DNA of 64,000 nucleotides from Silvibacterium bohemicum (GTDB lineage: Bacteria; Acidobacteriota; Terriglobia; Terriglobales; Acidobacteriaceae): the NCBI RefSeq assembly GCF_001006305.1, contig NZ_LBHJ01000012.1, forward strand, positions 532,231-596,230. The letters run 5' to 3'. The notes below the pieces were generated by a model that was given only the letters and a program-made list of their open reading frames with translations, did not search any database and was not told where the DNA came from. Both the position numbers and the translations under genes were made by a program. Shown here piece after piece: positions 26,609 to 35,555 of this stretch. Within the stretch, counting starts at the first letter, position 1, and each line of letters opens with the position of its first letter.

Positions 26609-28158
26609 TTTCCCTCCACGTATTCAGCAAAGCGCGACTCCGCGACGCCGGTCGATCTCGCTAGAGCTATTTTTGAAAGGTTGTAACTGTAGAGACTAGC
26701 TATATAGGCGTCAGTAGTAATTGCCAGAGCATCTTGCGCTTGAACGACTTCAATGTTGTCCGTAACTCCCGCAGTAAATCGATCACGAGATTGCTCCAGG
26801 TTCTGAGTGGCGAGCGTTACCGCACTCTTCTCAACAGCCACTTCCTGCGCGGCCGCATCTAGATCGAGATAGGAGTCGCGAACCTCCTGATCGATGCTGG
26901 CTTGCAAATCCTCAAGTCTTTGCTTTTCTCTAGTTAACGAAGCGTCGGCTCGGAGAATATCTCCGTGCACTCTTCCGCCTTGAAAAACAGGGATGCGGAG
27001 CGTGGCCGCCGCATCGACAGTGCCGTGCGATGAGCCTGGATTAACCCCAGAGAGACCGTAATCGGTTTCCACGCCTAACGATGGATAACGCTCGGCAGAA
27101 ACGGCCTTTCTCTCGAGCTCAGCGGACCCGACCTGGTTCGCCTGGCTCTGGAAATCGGGGCGAGCCTTGTAGGCGCTTTGAATCGCCTCATCGAGACTCG
27201 AAGGCGTCAGTTCCTGGAAGGGGATCTGCGTGGTGATCTCGAACTTTTGCCCGAGAGGAAGGCCGATAGCTCGTGCCAGAACCAATTTCTGTTTTGCTAA
27301 ATTATTTTGCGCGACAATCAGTTTCTGTTCGCGTGACTGCAGTTGAACCTGGGAGCGCAGAACGTCTACGGCCGAAGCAAGGCCTGCGCTCTTCTGATCG
27401 GATGCCTGCTGAAAAAGCGCCTTAGCGGTGTCTCGTTGCGATGTGGCCGACTCCACTTCAGATTGATCGGCAATCACCAGCAAATAGTTGGAGACAATGA
27501 CAAGCACAATAATCTCGCGGGCATCTTTGGAGCTGAACTCCGCCGACTTGAGCCGCGCCTGTGAAGATCGAGACCGCTCGATGGATGTCCAATCAAAAAC
27601 GGATTGCGTGAGATAAGCTCGTGAGTCGAAGTAGCCGAATGGGCCAATGATCGGAGGCTCTCGAGGAATGGTCAGGCCGAAGGCGGCCTTCACATTGACC
27701 TGATGAGCTCCGAACCCTGTGTCGGTGATTACATGGGGGAGCAATTCGCTCAGCGCCTGCCAGCGCTGTCCACGGGCGTCTGTGACGGCGTCCGAGGCCA
27801 GGACTCCAGCCAGATTCTGTTTCAGTCCAAGGGCCACAGCGCTGTCGAGGGAAAGTTCCACTGGCGTCGCGCTGAGTTGGCCTTGAGGAACTCCTCCCAG
27901 GTACGGATTCTGCGAGAGGGTGTGATCGTTATTCTGTCCGGACTGAACGGCCGTCCGCGGCGATCCTGTTACTTCGGCTAAAGCAATCGGGTTGTACGGC
28001 GCCGGCGTGGCGGGCGCGTTGTATTGCGCAAATGCGCCGGCTCCTCCGAGAAGGGAAGAACTAATCAGTAGCGCCTTATTCCACGGTTTGTACCGTATGC
28101 CGGATCTGCGCCAGAGAAATTTAGATTCTCCCTTCAGGCCTGTTGTGGTTTTGTCCAT
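26605..28158 (-). CDS. TolC-family outer-membrane efflux channel
   Basis: A channel of about 517 residues. From the ATG at 28158 a short basic leader leads into a signal peptide (K-A-L-L-I-S-S-S-L-L-G-G-A-G-A-F-A-Q). Two OEP repeats follow, with the typical coiled-coil segments (S-Q-R-D-T-A-K-A-L-F-Q-Q-A and E-S-R-D-R-F-T-A-G-V-T-D-N-I-E-V-V-Q-A-Q). An in-frame extension reaches 28560 but crosses the operator at 28414 and has no signal, so it is rejected. It is the first gene of the EmrAB-type operon and is divergent from a second efflux operon. Confidence 0.87.
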   Translation of the reverse strand: MDKTTTGLKGESKFLWRRSGIRYKPWNKALLISSSLLGGAGAFAQYNAPATPAPYNPIALAEVTGSPRTAVQSGQNNDHTLSQNPYLGGVPQGQLSATPVELSLDSAVALGLKQNLAGVLASDAVTDARGQRWQALSELLPHVITDTGFGAHQVNVKAAFGLTIPREPPIIGPFGYFDSRAYLTQSVFDWTSIERSRSSQARLKSAEFSSKDAREIIVLVIVSNYLLVIADQSEVESATSQRDTAKALFQQASDQKSAGLASAVDVLRSQVQLQSREQKLIVAQNNLAKQKLVLARAIGLPLGQKFEITTQIPFQELTPSSLDEAIQSAYKARPDFQSQANQVGSAELERKAVSAERYPSLGVETDYGLSGVNPGSSHGTVDAAATLRIPVFQGGRVHGDILRADASLTREKQRLEDLQASIDQEVRDSYLDLDAAAQEVAVEKSAVTLATQNLEQSRDRFTAGVTDNIEVVQAQDALAITTDAYIASLYSYNLSKIALARSTGVAESRFAEYVEGK

Positions 28159-28413
28159 TTCCGATCGATCCCAAGGGGGTTCCGTGAACGCGGGAGACCA
28201 TAAATCGCCGCTGCTCACTTGGAGGATCACACCAGATGAGCAAGAGGAAATCCATTGTACTTTGGTATCGAAAGGCATCTCGGCATCGATGAAGGCCACG
28301 GTCCAATAAGTTTTACGCCGTATGGCTGCAGCGCATGAAGATGTTGCACCGCCATGCGAGCATATTGGGCCGTGAAGCCTAATGCAAACTGGTTTTCGCC
28401 ACCCTATACCTAG

Positions 28414-28427
28414 GTATCGACCGATAC
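28414..28427. promoter_or_regulatory. GTATCGACCGATAC operator between two efflux operons
   Basis: A 14-base near-palindrome, one base from GTATCGATCGATAC, in the 387-base gap between the divergent efflux operons (starts at 28158 and 28546). Exact copies occur at 33958 and 36377. The size and symmetry are those of a TetR-family operator. No other gene or structure was seen in this gap. Confidence 0.65.
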
Positions 28428-28545
28428 TAACGTCTAATAGTTTGCTCGTCACCCTATCTGGCCTAATTGCAAATACGTGTTCGAGCTGAATTACTCCATG
28501 ATTTGTATAAGTCCCGCAGTGAACCGGTGATGGGAAGTTGTCGAT

Positions 28546-30024
28546 ATGAGATTTCGTCATCAGGCAGAGCGAGCGCTGTCGCGGGCAGCGGCCTCAAGGC
28601 TACTTGTAGCTGGCGTGGCGATGACATATTTCCTCCAGATTGGAGCATGGGGTCAAAGGGCGCCGGCCACGCCGGATGTGCCTTGGCTGCCAGACCACCA
28701 TTCATTGGAGCACTTCACGTCCGTCGTCAGCCCTCATGAAGCGTCGATCGATGGCGAGCACGTTTACGGCTTAGGGGAGCTGATCGACATTGCAGAATCG
28801 AACAGTCCCACGACGCAAGCAGCCTGGAATCGAGCTAAAGTGAATGCCGCATCGGTGGGAATCGCGAAAAGCGAACTGTATCCGACAATCATTGCCCTGA
28901 CGTCTGGAAGAACCTATCTCAACCCACAACTCTTCAATCAGACATTTGTTTTGCAGGACTGGGGCATCTTTGATGCGGAGGTCCGCCTGGCTTACACGCT
29001 TGTGGACTTCGGTGGAAGACGAACGGAGATTACTGCGACTCAGGCACGACTCGTTGCGGCAAATCTGTCGTTCAACAATGAACATCTGATCCTTATCCGG
29101 CAAGTCAGTCAAGCCTATTTCAACCTGCTCAAGGCGAGAGGATTGCGGGAGGCCGCTGCCGTCTCCCTTCACGACGCGAAGGTGACAGAGGATGCCGCGC
29201 AACAGCGACGTAATAACGGGCTCGCTACGGTTCCGGAAGTGCTGGAGGCAAAGGCTGCGACTGCAAAAGCAGTCTATGATTTGCAGAGCGCGATCGGTGC
29301 AGAGCAGATTGAAGTGGGAAATCTTGCCAGGACTATCACCACGAATCCGGTGAAGCCGTTGAAGGTAGAACCACTCGATCAGCTAAGAATTCCAGACAGG
29401 CTGGATCTATCGGTCGAGGACGCCATAAGCACTGCGTTCAAAGACCGACCCGATCTGCAGGCCGACCAAGCCCGTGTGAGTGCGGCGCAGGCTGAAGTAA
29501 AACATGCGCGCACATCCTATTACCCATCGCTGACATTTGAAGGTTCGAAAGGTTGGATCCGCGGCTTCGGAGAGCAATACGGTTTTCCTGGCACCTATGC
29601 ACACACTCCAACCTATGATGCAACGCTCGGTCTGAAATGGACGGTTTTCGATGGGCTCCGCCGCGAAAACAGTATCAGGCAGGCGAAGGCAGAAGAGAAA
29701 GTAGCGACCGAGGAAGTTCGCGATCGTCAAGACGAGATTACGAACGAAGTCTGGAATGACTACGCAGACGCAACGACAGCACTGGAGCAAAGGCAGGCGG
29801 CTGCAGCTTTGTTGGTCGCCTCGTCGGAATCGTACGCGGCGGCGCTGGAGTCGTATAAAGACGGCGTGCGCAACTTCCTTGATGTGCTGGCCGCGGAAAA
29901 TGCCTTGGCACAAGCGCGGGCCATCGACGTTACCGCCCGCACTCAGGTGCTTCAGGCTTTCACCGATCTTGACTTCCGGACAGGCGACTTAATCACAAAT
30001 CATCCGAAAGGCAAGCAGCCATGA
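28546..30024 (+). CDS. TolC-family outer-membrane efflux channel, second copy
   Basis: A 492-residue outer-membrane factor. It starts with a long basic leader and a signal peptide (hydrophobic residues about 18-33, then G-A-W-G-Q). Both OEP repeats are present, including I-A-E-S-N-S-P-T-T-Q-A-A-W-N-R-A and Y-K-D-G-V-R-N-F-L-D-V-L-A-A-E-N-A-L-A. It is only distantly similar to the TolC-like protein at 26605. It overlaps the YtcA-like gene by four bases (ATGA), so it belongs to the MdtNO-type pump on this strand, as MdtP does in Escherichia coli. Confidence 0.88.
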   Translation: MRFRHQAERALSRAAASRLLVAGVAMTYFLQIGAWGQRAPATPDVPWLPDHHSLEHFTSVVSPHEASIDGEHVYGLGELIDIAESNSPTTQAAWNRAKVNAASVGIAKSELYPTIIALTSGRTYLNPQLFNQTFVLQDWGIFDAEVRLAYTLVDFGGRRTEITATQARLVAANLSFNNEHLILIRQVSQAYFNLLKARGLREAAAVSLHDAKVTEDAAQQRRNNGLATVPEVLEAKAATAKAVYDLQSAIGAEQIEVGNLARTITTNPVKPLKVEPLDQLRIPDRLDLSVEDAISTAFKDRPDLQADQARVSAAQAEVKHARTSYYPSLTFEGSKGWIRGFGEQYGFPGTYAHTPTYDATLGLKWTVFDGLRRENSIRQAKAEEKVATEEVRDRQDEITNEVWNDYADATTALEQRQAAAALLVASSESYAAALESYKDGVRNFLDVLAAENALAQARAIDVTARTQVLQAFTDLDFRTGDLITNHPKGKQP

Positions 30025-30323
30025 TCTCTAGTTGCCGATCAACTGATGTCTCGAGCAACCGTCGTCGAATGTGGAAAAGCTTTGTAACAAGCCTGTTTGT
30101 GACGACAATCTCCGGGTGCTCCGGGCCACCGACATTCAACATCCTGGGATCATATTTCCCGTCATGGCTTGCATGTTTCGGCATCGCGATTGGATTGACG
30201 TTCTTGGCTCATCTGCTGATCACGGCTAAGAAGCTCGCAGATCAGCTTTGGCCTCTATCGATCGTCTACACCGCGCTTCTATGTTTCTTTAGCTGCACAC
30301 TTTGGATGGTCTTCTTCGAGTAA
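30021..30323 (+). CDS. YtcA-family small membrane lipoprotein
   Basis: A 100-residue protein with a basic start, a lipobox-like I-S-G-C followed by S-G-P-P-T-F-N-I-L-G-S-Y-F-P-S-W, then two hydrophobic segments (about 48-67 and 77-96). This matches the YtcA family, found next to mdtN and mdtO in Escherichia coli. Its role is not established; the conserved gene order suggests a helper of the pump. It overlaps the TolC-like gene and is followed after 13 bases by the MdtN-like gene. Confidence 0.75.
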   Translation: MISSCRSTDVSSNRRRMWKSFVTSLFVTTISGCSGPPTFNILGSYFPSWLACFGIAIGLTFLAHLLITAKKLADQLWPLSIVYTALLCFFSCTLWMVFFE

Positions 30324-30336
30324 CGAGGAAATTGCT

Positions 30337-31560
30337 TTGCAAATTTCAATTCCACAAAGATTTCGAAGCAAAGGATCGATCGTCAGCGCGTGCATCGTCG
30401 TCGCCGCACTCGTCTCTGCGGGATTGGTACTCCGCGGAGTAGCGCTGTATCCGCGAACTGATGACGCTGAAGTGACAGCCAACTTCATTGGTATAGCGCC
30501 TGTTGTTGAAGGCCCGGTCGTGCAACTGCCCATTCACGACAATGATTTCGTAAAAAAAGGCGACCTGCTGTATAAAATTGACGACCGACCCTATCTGTAC
30601 GCTTTGCAGAACGCACTCGCTGCTCAAATGGAGCTCGAAGGCGAGATCGAGAATGAATCCCGTCGAATCTCCTCTCAGGTCAACAGCGTTGATGTGGCGA
30701 ACGCAGGTGAGCAAAGCGCCCTGGCAAATGAGACCAGGGCCGCCGATGAAATTGAGATCGCGGAAGCGGCGATTGCGCGATCCGAAGCAGCACTCAAGCA
30801 GGCGCAGGCGGACGAAAATTATGCCATCGGCAATTTTCATCGTGTCCAGCCTCTCCTTGATAAGGGCTTCGTTACAGAGGACGACGTGCATAAAGCTCGT
30901 ACGACAGCCGATGCAAAGACGGCAGCAGTGGATCAGGCGAAGTCTCAATTGCAGCTGGCAAAGGCGAGTTTGCTTTCTGCATCTGCTCAAAAGCAGCAAG
31001 CCGTCGCTCAGATTTCGCAGAGTCGGGCCGAAGTTAAAGAGTCCGCACATTCGGTTCTGGTTCTCGCGCCTTTGCTTGCGCAGCGCGAGCAAAGGGCTGC
31101 AGCGGTTCGGCTCGCCCAATATAACTACGAGCAATGCAGCGTGGTCGCGCCATTCGATGCCCGCGTTACTAACCTCACCACATCGGAGGGGCAATACGTA
31201 AATGTCGGCAAGCAGCTGTTCACCCTTATCGACAACCGGATCTGGTGGGTGCTTGCCAACTTTAGGGAGTCTCAAATTTCCCACACCCAACCTGGAACGC
31301 CTGTTGACGTGTTCCTCATGTCCGATTCAAGCAGGAAATATCACGGCATTGTCGAGAGCGCGAGCTTTGGTGTCACCCCAGATCCGGATGTGGTGGGTAA
31401 GCTTTCGGAGGGACTGCCGGATGCACAGCGGACGCTGAACTGGGTGCGTCTGGCGTCACGATACCCGGTACGTGTCAGGATCATTGACCCGCCACCCGGC
31501 ATATTTCGCGTGGGCCAGGTCGCAGTTGTCGTGATGCGGCCTGGCCACAGAGATCGTTGA
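30337..31560 (+). CDS. Membrane-fusion protein, MdtN/EmrA-like
   Basis: A 407-residue HlyD-family adaptor with one membrane segment (about residues 15-33), T-D-D-A-E-V-T-A-N at the usual place, a first lipoyl half (V-V-E-G-P-V-V-Q-L-P-I-H-D-N), a long alpha-hairpin (about 90-250) and the second half (C-S-V-V-A-P-F-D-A-R-V). The TTG at 30337 has GAGGA upstream. With the FUSC protein directly downstream it forms an MdtNOP-type pump, which in enterobacteria exports aromatic dyes and acids. The real substrate here is unknown. Confidence 0.85.
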   Translation: MQISIPQRFRSKGSIVSACIVVAALVSAGLVLRGVALYPRTDDAEVTANFIGIAPVVEGPVVQLPIHDNDFVKKGDLLYKIDDRPYLYALQNALAAQMELEGEIENESRRISSQVNSVDVANAGEQSALANETRAADEIEIAEAAIARSEAALKQAQADENYAIGNFHRVQPLLDKGFVTEDDVHKARTTADAKTAAVDQAKSQLQLAKASLLSASAQKQQAVAQISQSRAEVKESAHSVLVLAPLLAQREQRAAAVRLAQYNYEQCSVVAPFDARVTNLTTSEGQYVNVGKQLFTLIDNRIWWVLANFRESQISHTQPGTPVDVFLMSDSSRKYHGIVESASFGVTPDPDVVGKLSEGLPDAQRTLNWVRLASRYPVRVRIIDPPPGIFRVGQVAVVVMRPGHRDR

Positions 31561-31568
31561 GGTCGACC

Positions 31569-33761
31569 ATGACAACCCATCGCCGGTCGAAATCGCCGAT
31601 TCGGGATCTTATCGAAATGTTGGGCGCCGAACTGGCATCGTATCCCGGCAGGCCGGCTCTGGTGGGGAGAATGGTTCTCGCCTGCACGAGCGTGATGCTG
31701 ATTGCTATGGTCTTTCGACTTCCCGGTGCGATATTGGGCGCCGGTTTCCCGATATTGATTTCGAGAGAGAGTCTGAAAGCTACACGGAAGACTGCCTTTC
31801 AGATCGGCCTGACCTGTTCAATCGCAACTGCCGAAGTTATCGTAGGCGGGATGTTAACGGCCGGCTCGCCCTTTCTCCATGTGATGTGGGTTGTGGTGAG
31901 CCTTTTCGCGGCCTTTTATGTCATCAGCAAATTGAACTTTACGAGTCCATCTCTCACTGCCAGCGCAGTGATTGCGATAGGGATCGAGTTGTGGGATTAT
32001 CCGGTCCCTGCTGAAGGACGCGTGGAACTCACGCTCTACATCTTGCTCTCGATTCTTATAGGATGTGTACTCTCTGTCGTAATTGAGAGTGTGTTCTCGA
32101 AGAAGAATCTGCCGGACGTCGTCCTCGATGGAATCTCTCGTCGCTTGAGTCTGGTGAGAACACTTTTAAACCAGGCCGCCGCGGCAGAATTTCCTTCCCC
32201 GGTGTTATCGATTCAGCTCGGTCGCTCTGCTTCTAGAGGTGTGGACGATTTACGGGAGCACCTTGCGAAGTCCAACTATGAAGCGAGCTTTCGCGACTTA
32301 CTCGCGACCGTGATCGCTCTCACGAGACAACTGATAGAGCTGGCGTCGAATCTCGCTGAATCTGCTCCCAAGTTATCTGTTGAGGACCAGGAACGGTGTC
32401 GGGCGATCGCGCGAAATCTAGGTTTAATTTGTTCCAGTCTCGCGCGGAAAGAATCTCCGGAGTGGATTGACCTTCCTTTTGGGAGCTACGCGTCCAATCC
32501 GTTACTGACTGAGATTGAACGCACCACCGATTTAATCACCCAGAGCTGTTGCAATGAGAGTCTTCGTATCCACTGGAGCTTACCTTTAGTAGCAGCAGCT
32601 ACGTCGGCGGCCGGGCCTGTTGCTGGCGTTGTCTCAAGTGAAGAGCACATCAAATTTGCGGTACGCGGAACGCTCTCTGCCTTCCTTTGCTATGTGTTCT
32701 ATATGAGTACGGGCTGGATGGGGCTTGCCGGGCCGACGATCTTAACGTGCACCCTTACTGCTCGTCGACTGACTGGAGCGAGCCGGTATAGGCAGAACCT
32801 TCGATTTGTGGGCTTCATTCTGGGTGCAGGTGTTATTGGATTGGGAGCCGAAGTATTCATTCTTCCTCAGCTCAACACTCTCCCGCAGTATGCTCTTCTA
32901 TTTGCGTCGGTCGTCTGGATTGGGTCCTGGGTAGCGACCTCCGGCCCGCGGATAGCATTCGCCGGCTTTCAGATAGTTCTGGCCTACAATCTGGTGAATC
33001 TCAATAAGTTCACGATTAACACCTCGCTTGTGCCTACTCGCGATACGGTTTTGGGGATCGTCTTGGGCGTTGTGGGAATGTGGATCGTGTTTGATCATCT
33101 CTGGGCGCAGACATCCAGTGAATCTGTCCGCGGTTTGCTCCTGCAGATGCTGCGCAGCATCGCGAACTTCAAGGTGATGCCGGTTGGGACGGCTCAAGAA
33201 GTGAATCAACGGTTGGCTGCAGAAAGTTCGAGGATCAACCGGGACTTCGACAAGCTGCGCGATCTTGCTGACATGTACGCTTTCGAATCCTTCCCGAAAA
33301 AGTTTCACGAAGGTTTAGTGAACCGGAACATCCGAACGCTCTTGCCGGAGTTGCGCGCGTTCTTGCTGTTGAAGACCGGACTTCTGCAGCACAGAGGCCT
33401 GGCGACAGCCGAGTCAGGGCGTATGCTCGGCCAGGAGGTCGAGGAGCGAGCCTCGAGTGTGCTTCATCGATTAGCGGATGCGATCGAAAGAGAAGCAGCT
33501 GATCAACTTTTATCGCGCGATGGGCGTATCGAGGAACTTCGCGCTGAGGTGTTAGTCGAGGAAGAAAAATCAAGAGATAAGGAAGACCTGCAGAAGTATA
33601 CCGAGATGCGGTTGTGCGCTTCGCTCTTGGGCTTGGCTTCCGATATCGAGCGGCGAGCCGGCGTGAACTTCACGGTTGAAGCCAGCGCCGCACAGGAGAT
33701 TGGAGCGTGGGCTGTGGGTCCGCTCGCTGCGACCCAAGAAAGCGCCCCTTCTGTTGACTGA
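31569..33761 (+). CDS. FUSC-family inner-membrane transporter, MdtO-like
   Basis: A protein of about 730 residues of the fusaric-acid-resistance/aromatic-acid-exporter family. It has two blocks of membrane segments (about 30-170 and 345-500) and a cytosolic C-terminal helical region with many charged residues. The ATG at 31569 has GAGG six bases upstream; a TTG at 31557 overlapping the previous stop is possible. It should be the inner-membrane pump partner of the MdtN-like adaptor and TolC-like channel upstream. It is the last gene of the operon, and the 316-base gap after it holds an operator for the next genes. Confidence 0.85.
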   Translation: MTTHRRSKSPIRDLIEMLGAELASYPGRPALVGRMVLACTSVMLIAMVFRLPGAILGAGFPILISRESLKATRKTAFQIGLTCSIATAEVIVGGMLTAGSPFLHVMWVVVSLFAAFYVISKLNFTSPSLTASAVIAIGIELWDYPVPAEGRVELTLYILLSILIGCVLSVVIESVFSKKNLPDVVLDGISRRLSLVRTLLNQAAAAEFPSPVLSIQLGRSASRGVDDLREHLAKSNYEASFRDLLATVIALTRQLIELASNLAESAPKLSVEDQERCRAIARNLGLICSSLARKESPEWIDLPFGSYASNPLLTEIERTTDLITQSCCNESLRIHWSLPLVAAATSAAGPVAGVVSSEEHIKFAVRGTLSAFLCYVFYMSTGWMGLAGPTILTCTLTARRLTGASRYRQNLRFVGFILGAGVIGLGAEVFILPQLNTLPQYALLFASVVWIGSWVATSGPRIAFAGFQIVLAYNLVNLNKFTINTSLVPTRDTVLGIVLGVVGMWIVFDHLWAQTSSESVRGLLLQMLRSIANFKVMPVGTAQEVNQRLAAESSRINRDFDKLRDLADMYAFESFPKKFHEGLVNRNIRTLLPELRAFLLLKTGLLQHRGLATAESGRMLGQEVEERASSVLHRLADAIEREAADQLLSRDGRIEELRAEVLVEEEKSRDKEDLQKYTEMRLCASLLGLASDIERRAGVNFTVEASAAQEIGAWAVGPLAATQESAPSVD

Positions 33762-33924
33762 TGGCCCTTGGAGAGGCACACCGCATTGACAGCTGCGTTC
33801 AGATATCACGCTGGACCTGCTCAGTCTTGCTTCAGCGAGATCCCAAGGATAAGTGAGAGCTAAGTGGAGCGCAGAATAGGACGCCAGCATTTTCTTTGCG
33901 CGTCCAAACTACCCTTGTTCTCTA

Positions 33925-33953
33925 TTGACTCTGCGGTTTGTACTGGCTGATAC
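33925..33953 (+). promoter_or_regulatory. Possible promoter for the small-protein/sigma-factor pair
   Basis: TTGACT at 33925-33930 is followed after 17 bases by TGATAC at 33948-33953, a fair -35 and a weak -10. The palindromic operator starting at 33952 would cover the transcription start, so binding there would repress this promoter. This is a reading by eye. Confidence 0.35.
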
Positions 33954-33977
33954 AAAGGTATCGATCGATACGTTTGT
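33952..33977. promoter_or_regulatory. 26-bp palindromic operator with GTATCGATCGATAC core
   Basis: A 26-base palindrome with one mismatched pair; the perfect 14-base core is at 33958-33971. It lies about 100 bases before the small membrane protein and sigma-factor genes and is the strongest of three related sites. TetR-like regulators bind such sites as dimers or paired dimers. Confidence 0.7.
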
Positions 33978-34077
33978 CCAATGGATCACCTTCAGGTCTT
34001 CTGGCTTAATCGCAGAGTAACGGATTGCTGGTTTTGCAAAAGTGACAAAATCGATCCTCTTCACAGAAGGCAGCACT

Positions 34078-34278
34078 ATGATCTATGAGGGAATAACTTT
34101 ATATAGACGGAAGCCGTTGTCGCCCGCGAGACGTAGTCTATTCGCCTCGATTGGCGCAGTTGCGTTTGGTGTGATTTTTTTCGTCTCTTACGGCTTCTCT
34201 AAAACAACATCGCAAGCCGGTCGAAAGATCTTAGATTCAGGTGTGGGCACTCGAGGAGTCAGCCATGAATCTTGCTGA
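34078..34278 (+). CDS. Small single-span membrane protein upstream of sigma factor
   Basis: A 66-residue protein with a basic N-terminal region (Y-R-R-K-P-L-S-P-A-R-R), one membrane segment (about 25-42) and a short polar tail. AAGG lies before the ATG at 34078. Its stop overlaps the start of the ECF sigma gene by 14 bases, so the two are translated together. It has no zinc-binding anti-sigma domain. It could be a short membrane regulator of the sigma factor or an unrelated leader peptide. The family is not recognised. Confidence 0.5.
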   Translation: MIYEGITLYRRKPLSPARRSLFASIGAVAFGVIFFVSYGFSKTTSQAGRKILDSGVGTRGVSHESC

Positions 34279-34948
34279 TGAAGTAGCGGAGATCAACATC
34301 GCCTCCCGGAACGACGAATCCCTGCGGCTTGAACGCCTCGTCACGGCTGCACAGTCGGGATCATCTGCCGCGTTTACCGAAATCAGGGAGATCTGTTCGC
34401 CGCGAATTTATCGAAAGGTATTTACCATTACCAAGAATCGCGAAGACGCCGAAGATGCCATGCAGGATGCGTTCCTGCGCGCGTACAAGGCGCTTCACAC
34501 TTTCGAGGGAAGGTCGAGCTTCCGGTCGTGGTTCACCAGGATTGCGATCAATTCCGCGCTGATGATCCTGCGTAAACGGCGCAATCATCGCGAGGTTTCC
34601 TTCGACTTCCCGAATGAAATAGAGGGGATCGTCTCCAGTCTCGAATTCGAAGATGATAGCCCGAGCCCAGAGCACATCTGTGTTCATCGCCAGCGTTGCG
34701 ATCGTGTGCTTCGATTGGTTGGGAAACTTCAACCGTGCCTGCGGCAGATCGTCGAGATGCAGATGATGCAGCATCGCACAATCAAGCAGATCGCTCATGA
34801 GTTAGAGATATCCGAAGCCGCCGTTAAATCCAGGTTGTACCGCGCCCGCTTAAGGCTGGCTCCGGCGCGTATGGCCGAGGGTGTGCGGCGGAATGCACTC
34901 TGCCGGAACATGCAGTTGGGCTCGGCTGGGAAGAAGTTCAAACGTTGA
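34265..34948 (+). CDS. ECF-type RNA polymerase sigma factor
   Basis: A 227-residue sigma-70-family factor. Region 2 (about residues 45-115) holds E-D-A-E-D-A-M-Q-D-A-F-L-R-A-Y and F-R-S-W-F-T-R-I-A-I-N; region 4 (about 160-215) has the helix-turn-helix T-I-K-Q-I-A-H-E-L-E-I-S-E-A-A-V-K-S-R-L-Y-R-A-R. GAGGAG is seven bases before the ATG at 34265. No standard anti-sigma gene follows; the gene before it encodes a 66-residue membrane protein. Expression probably depends on the palindromic operator upstream. Confidence 0.9.
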   Translation: MNLADEVAEINIASRNDESLRLERLVTAAQSGSSAAFTEIREICSPRIYRKVFTITKNREDAEDAMQDAFLRAYKALHTFEGRSSFRSWFTRIAINSALMILRKRRNHREVSFDFPNEIEGIVSSLEFEDDSPSPEHICVHRQRCDRVLRLVGKLQPCLRQIVEMQMMQHRTIKQIAHELEISEAAVKSRLYRARLRLAPARMAEGVRRNALCRNMQLGSAGKKFKR

Positions 34949-35066
34949 ATGAAATCAAGACGGCGTGACAGCGGGAGCGCGCTCGCTCGCAGGAGAGGTC
35001 AATGCATGACCAATGGCAAGAGCACGATTGCCGCCGGCAAAAAAATTTAGCCTCTGCCGGTGAAAG

Positions 35067-35555
35067 CTAATCTGCAACCTCGAAAATAACTTCGAGCTCC
35101 ACCGGCATTCCGAGAGGCAGACTCGCGACGCCGATAACGAGTCGAACAGATGCTTTCTCGATTCCGAAAATATCGCGAAAGAGGTCTGACACTGCGTCCG
35201 CGACTTTGGGCTGATCGAGGAAATCCCCGTGCGTGGCCATGAACACTCCCAGCCGGACGACGCGGGTGATCCTATCGAGTGAACCGAGATACTGCTTCGC
35301 CGTAGCGAGAGCACCAAGGGCCGCAGTGTAAACGGCATCCCGTCCCGCTTCGACATCAAGTTCTTTTCCAAGCCGTCCTAAATATTTAGGCTTATGATCG
35401 ACGACCGGAAGCATGCCGCTCAGGAAGAGAAGCTTGCCGGTCTGTAACGCCTCAACGTATGTGCCGAAAGGCGTCGGAGCTGCAGGGAGCTGAATGCCGA
35501 GGTCCTGCAGCCGGCGTTCGGGGCCGTCCGGCTGTAGATCTTTACCGGCTACCAT
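35067..35555 (-). CDS. RidA/YjgF-family protein
   Basis: A 162-residue member of the RidA/YjgF/YER057c family, trimeric proteins of which RidA hydrolyses reactive enamine/imine intermediates. The core strands are visible (L-F-L-S-G-M-L-P and A-S-L-P-L-G-M-P-V-E-L-E-V-I-F-E-V). The Arg used by true RidA to bind the substrate carboxylate is not clearly present near S-V-R-L-V-I-G, so it may belong to another subgroup. It overlaps the SDR gene by seven bases and is co-transcribed with it. Confidence 0.82.
   Translation of the reverse strand: MVAGKDLQPDGPERRLQDLGIQLPAAPTPFGTYVEALQTGKLLFLSGMLPVVDHKPKYLGRLGKELDVEAGRDAVYTAALGALATAKQYLGSLDRITRVVRLGVFMATHGDFLDQPKVADAVSDLFRDIFGIEKASVRLVIGVASLPLGMPVELEVIFEVAD

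Noticed and set aside
28159-28560. N-terminal extension of the TolC-like protein
   Set aside because: It covers the operator at 28414 and puts the signal peptide deep inside the protein.
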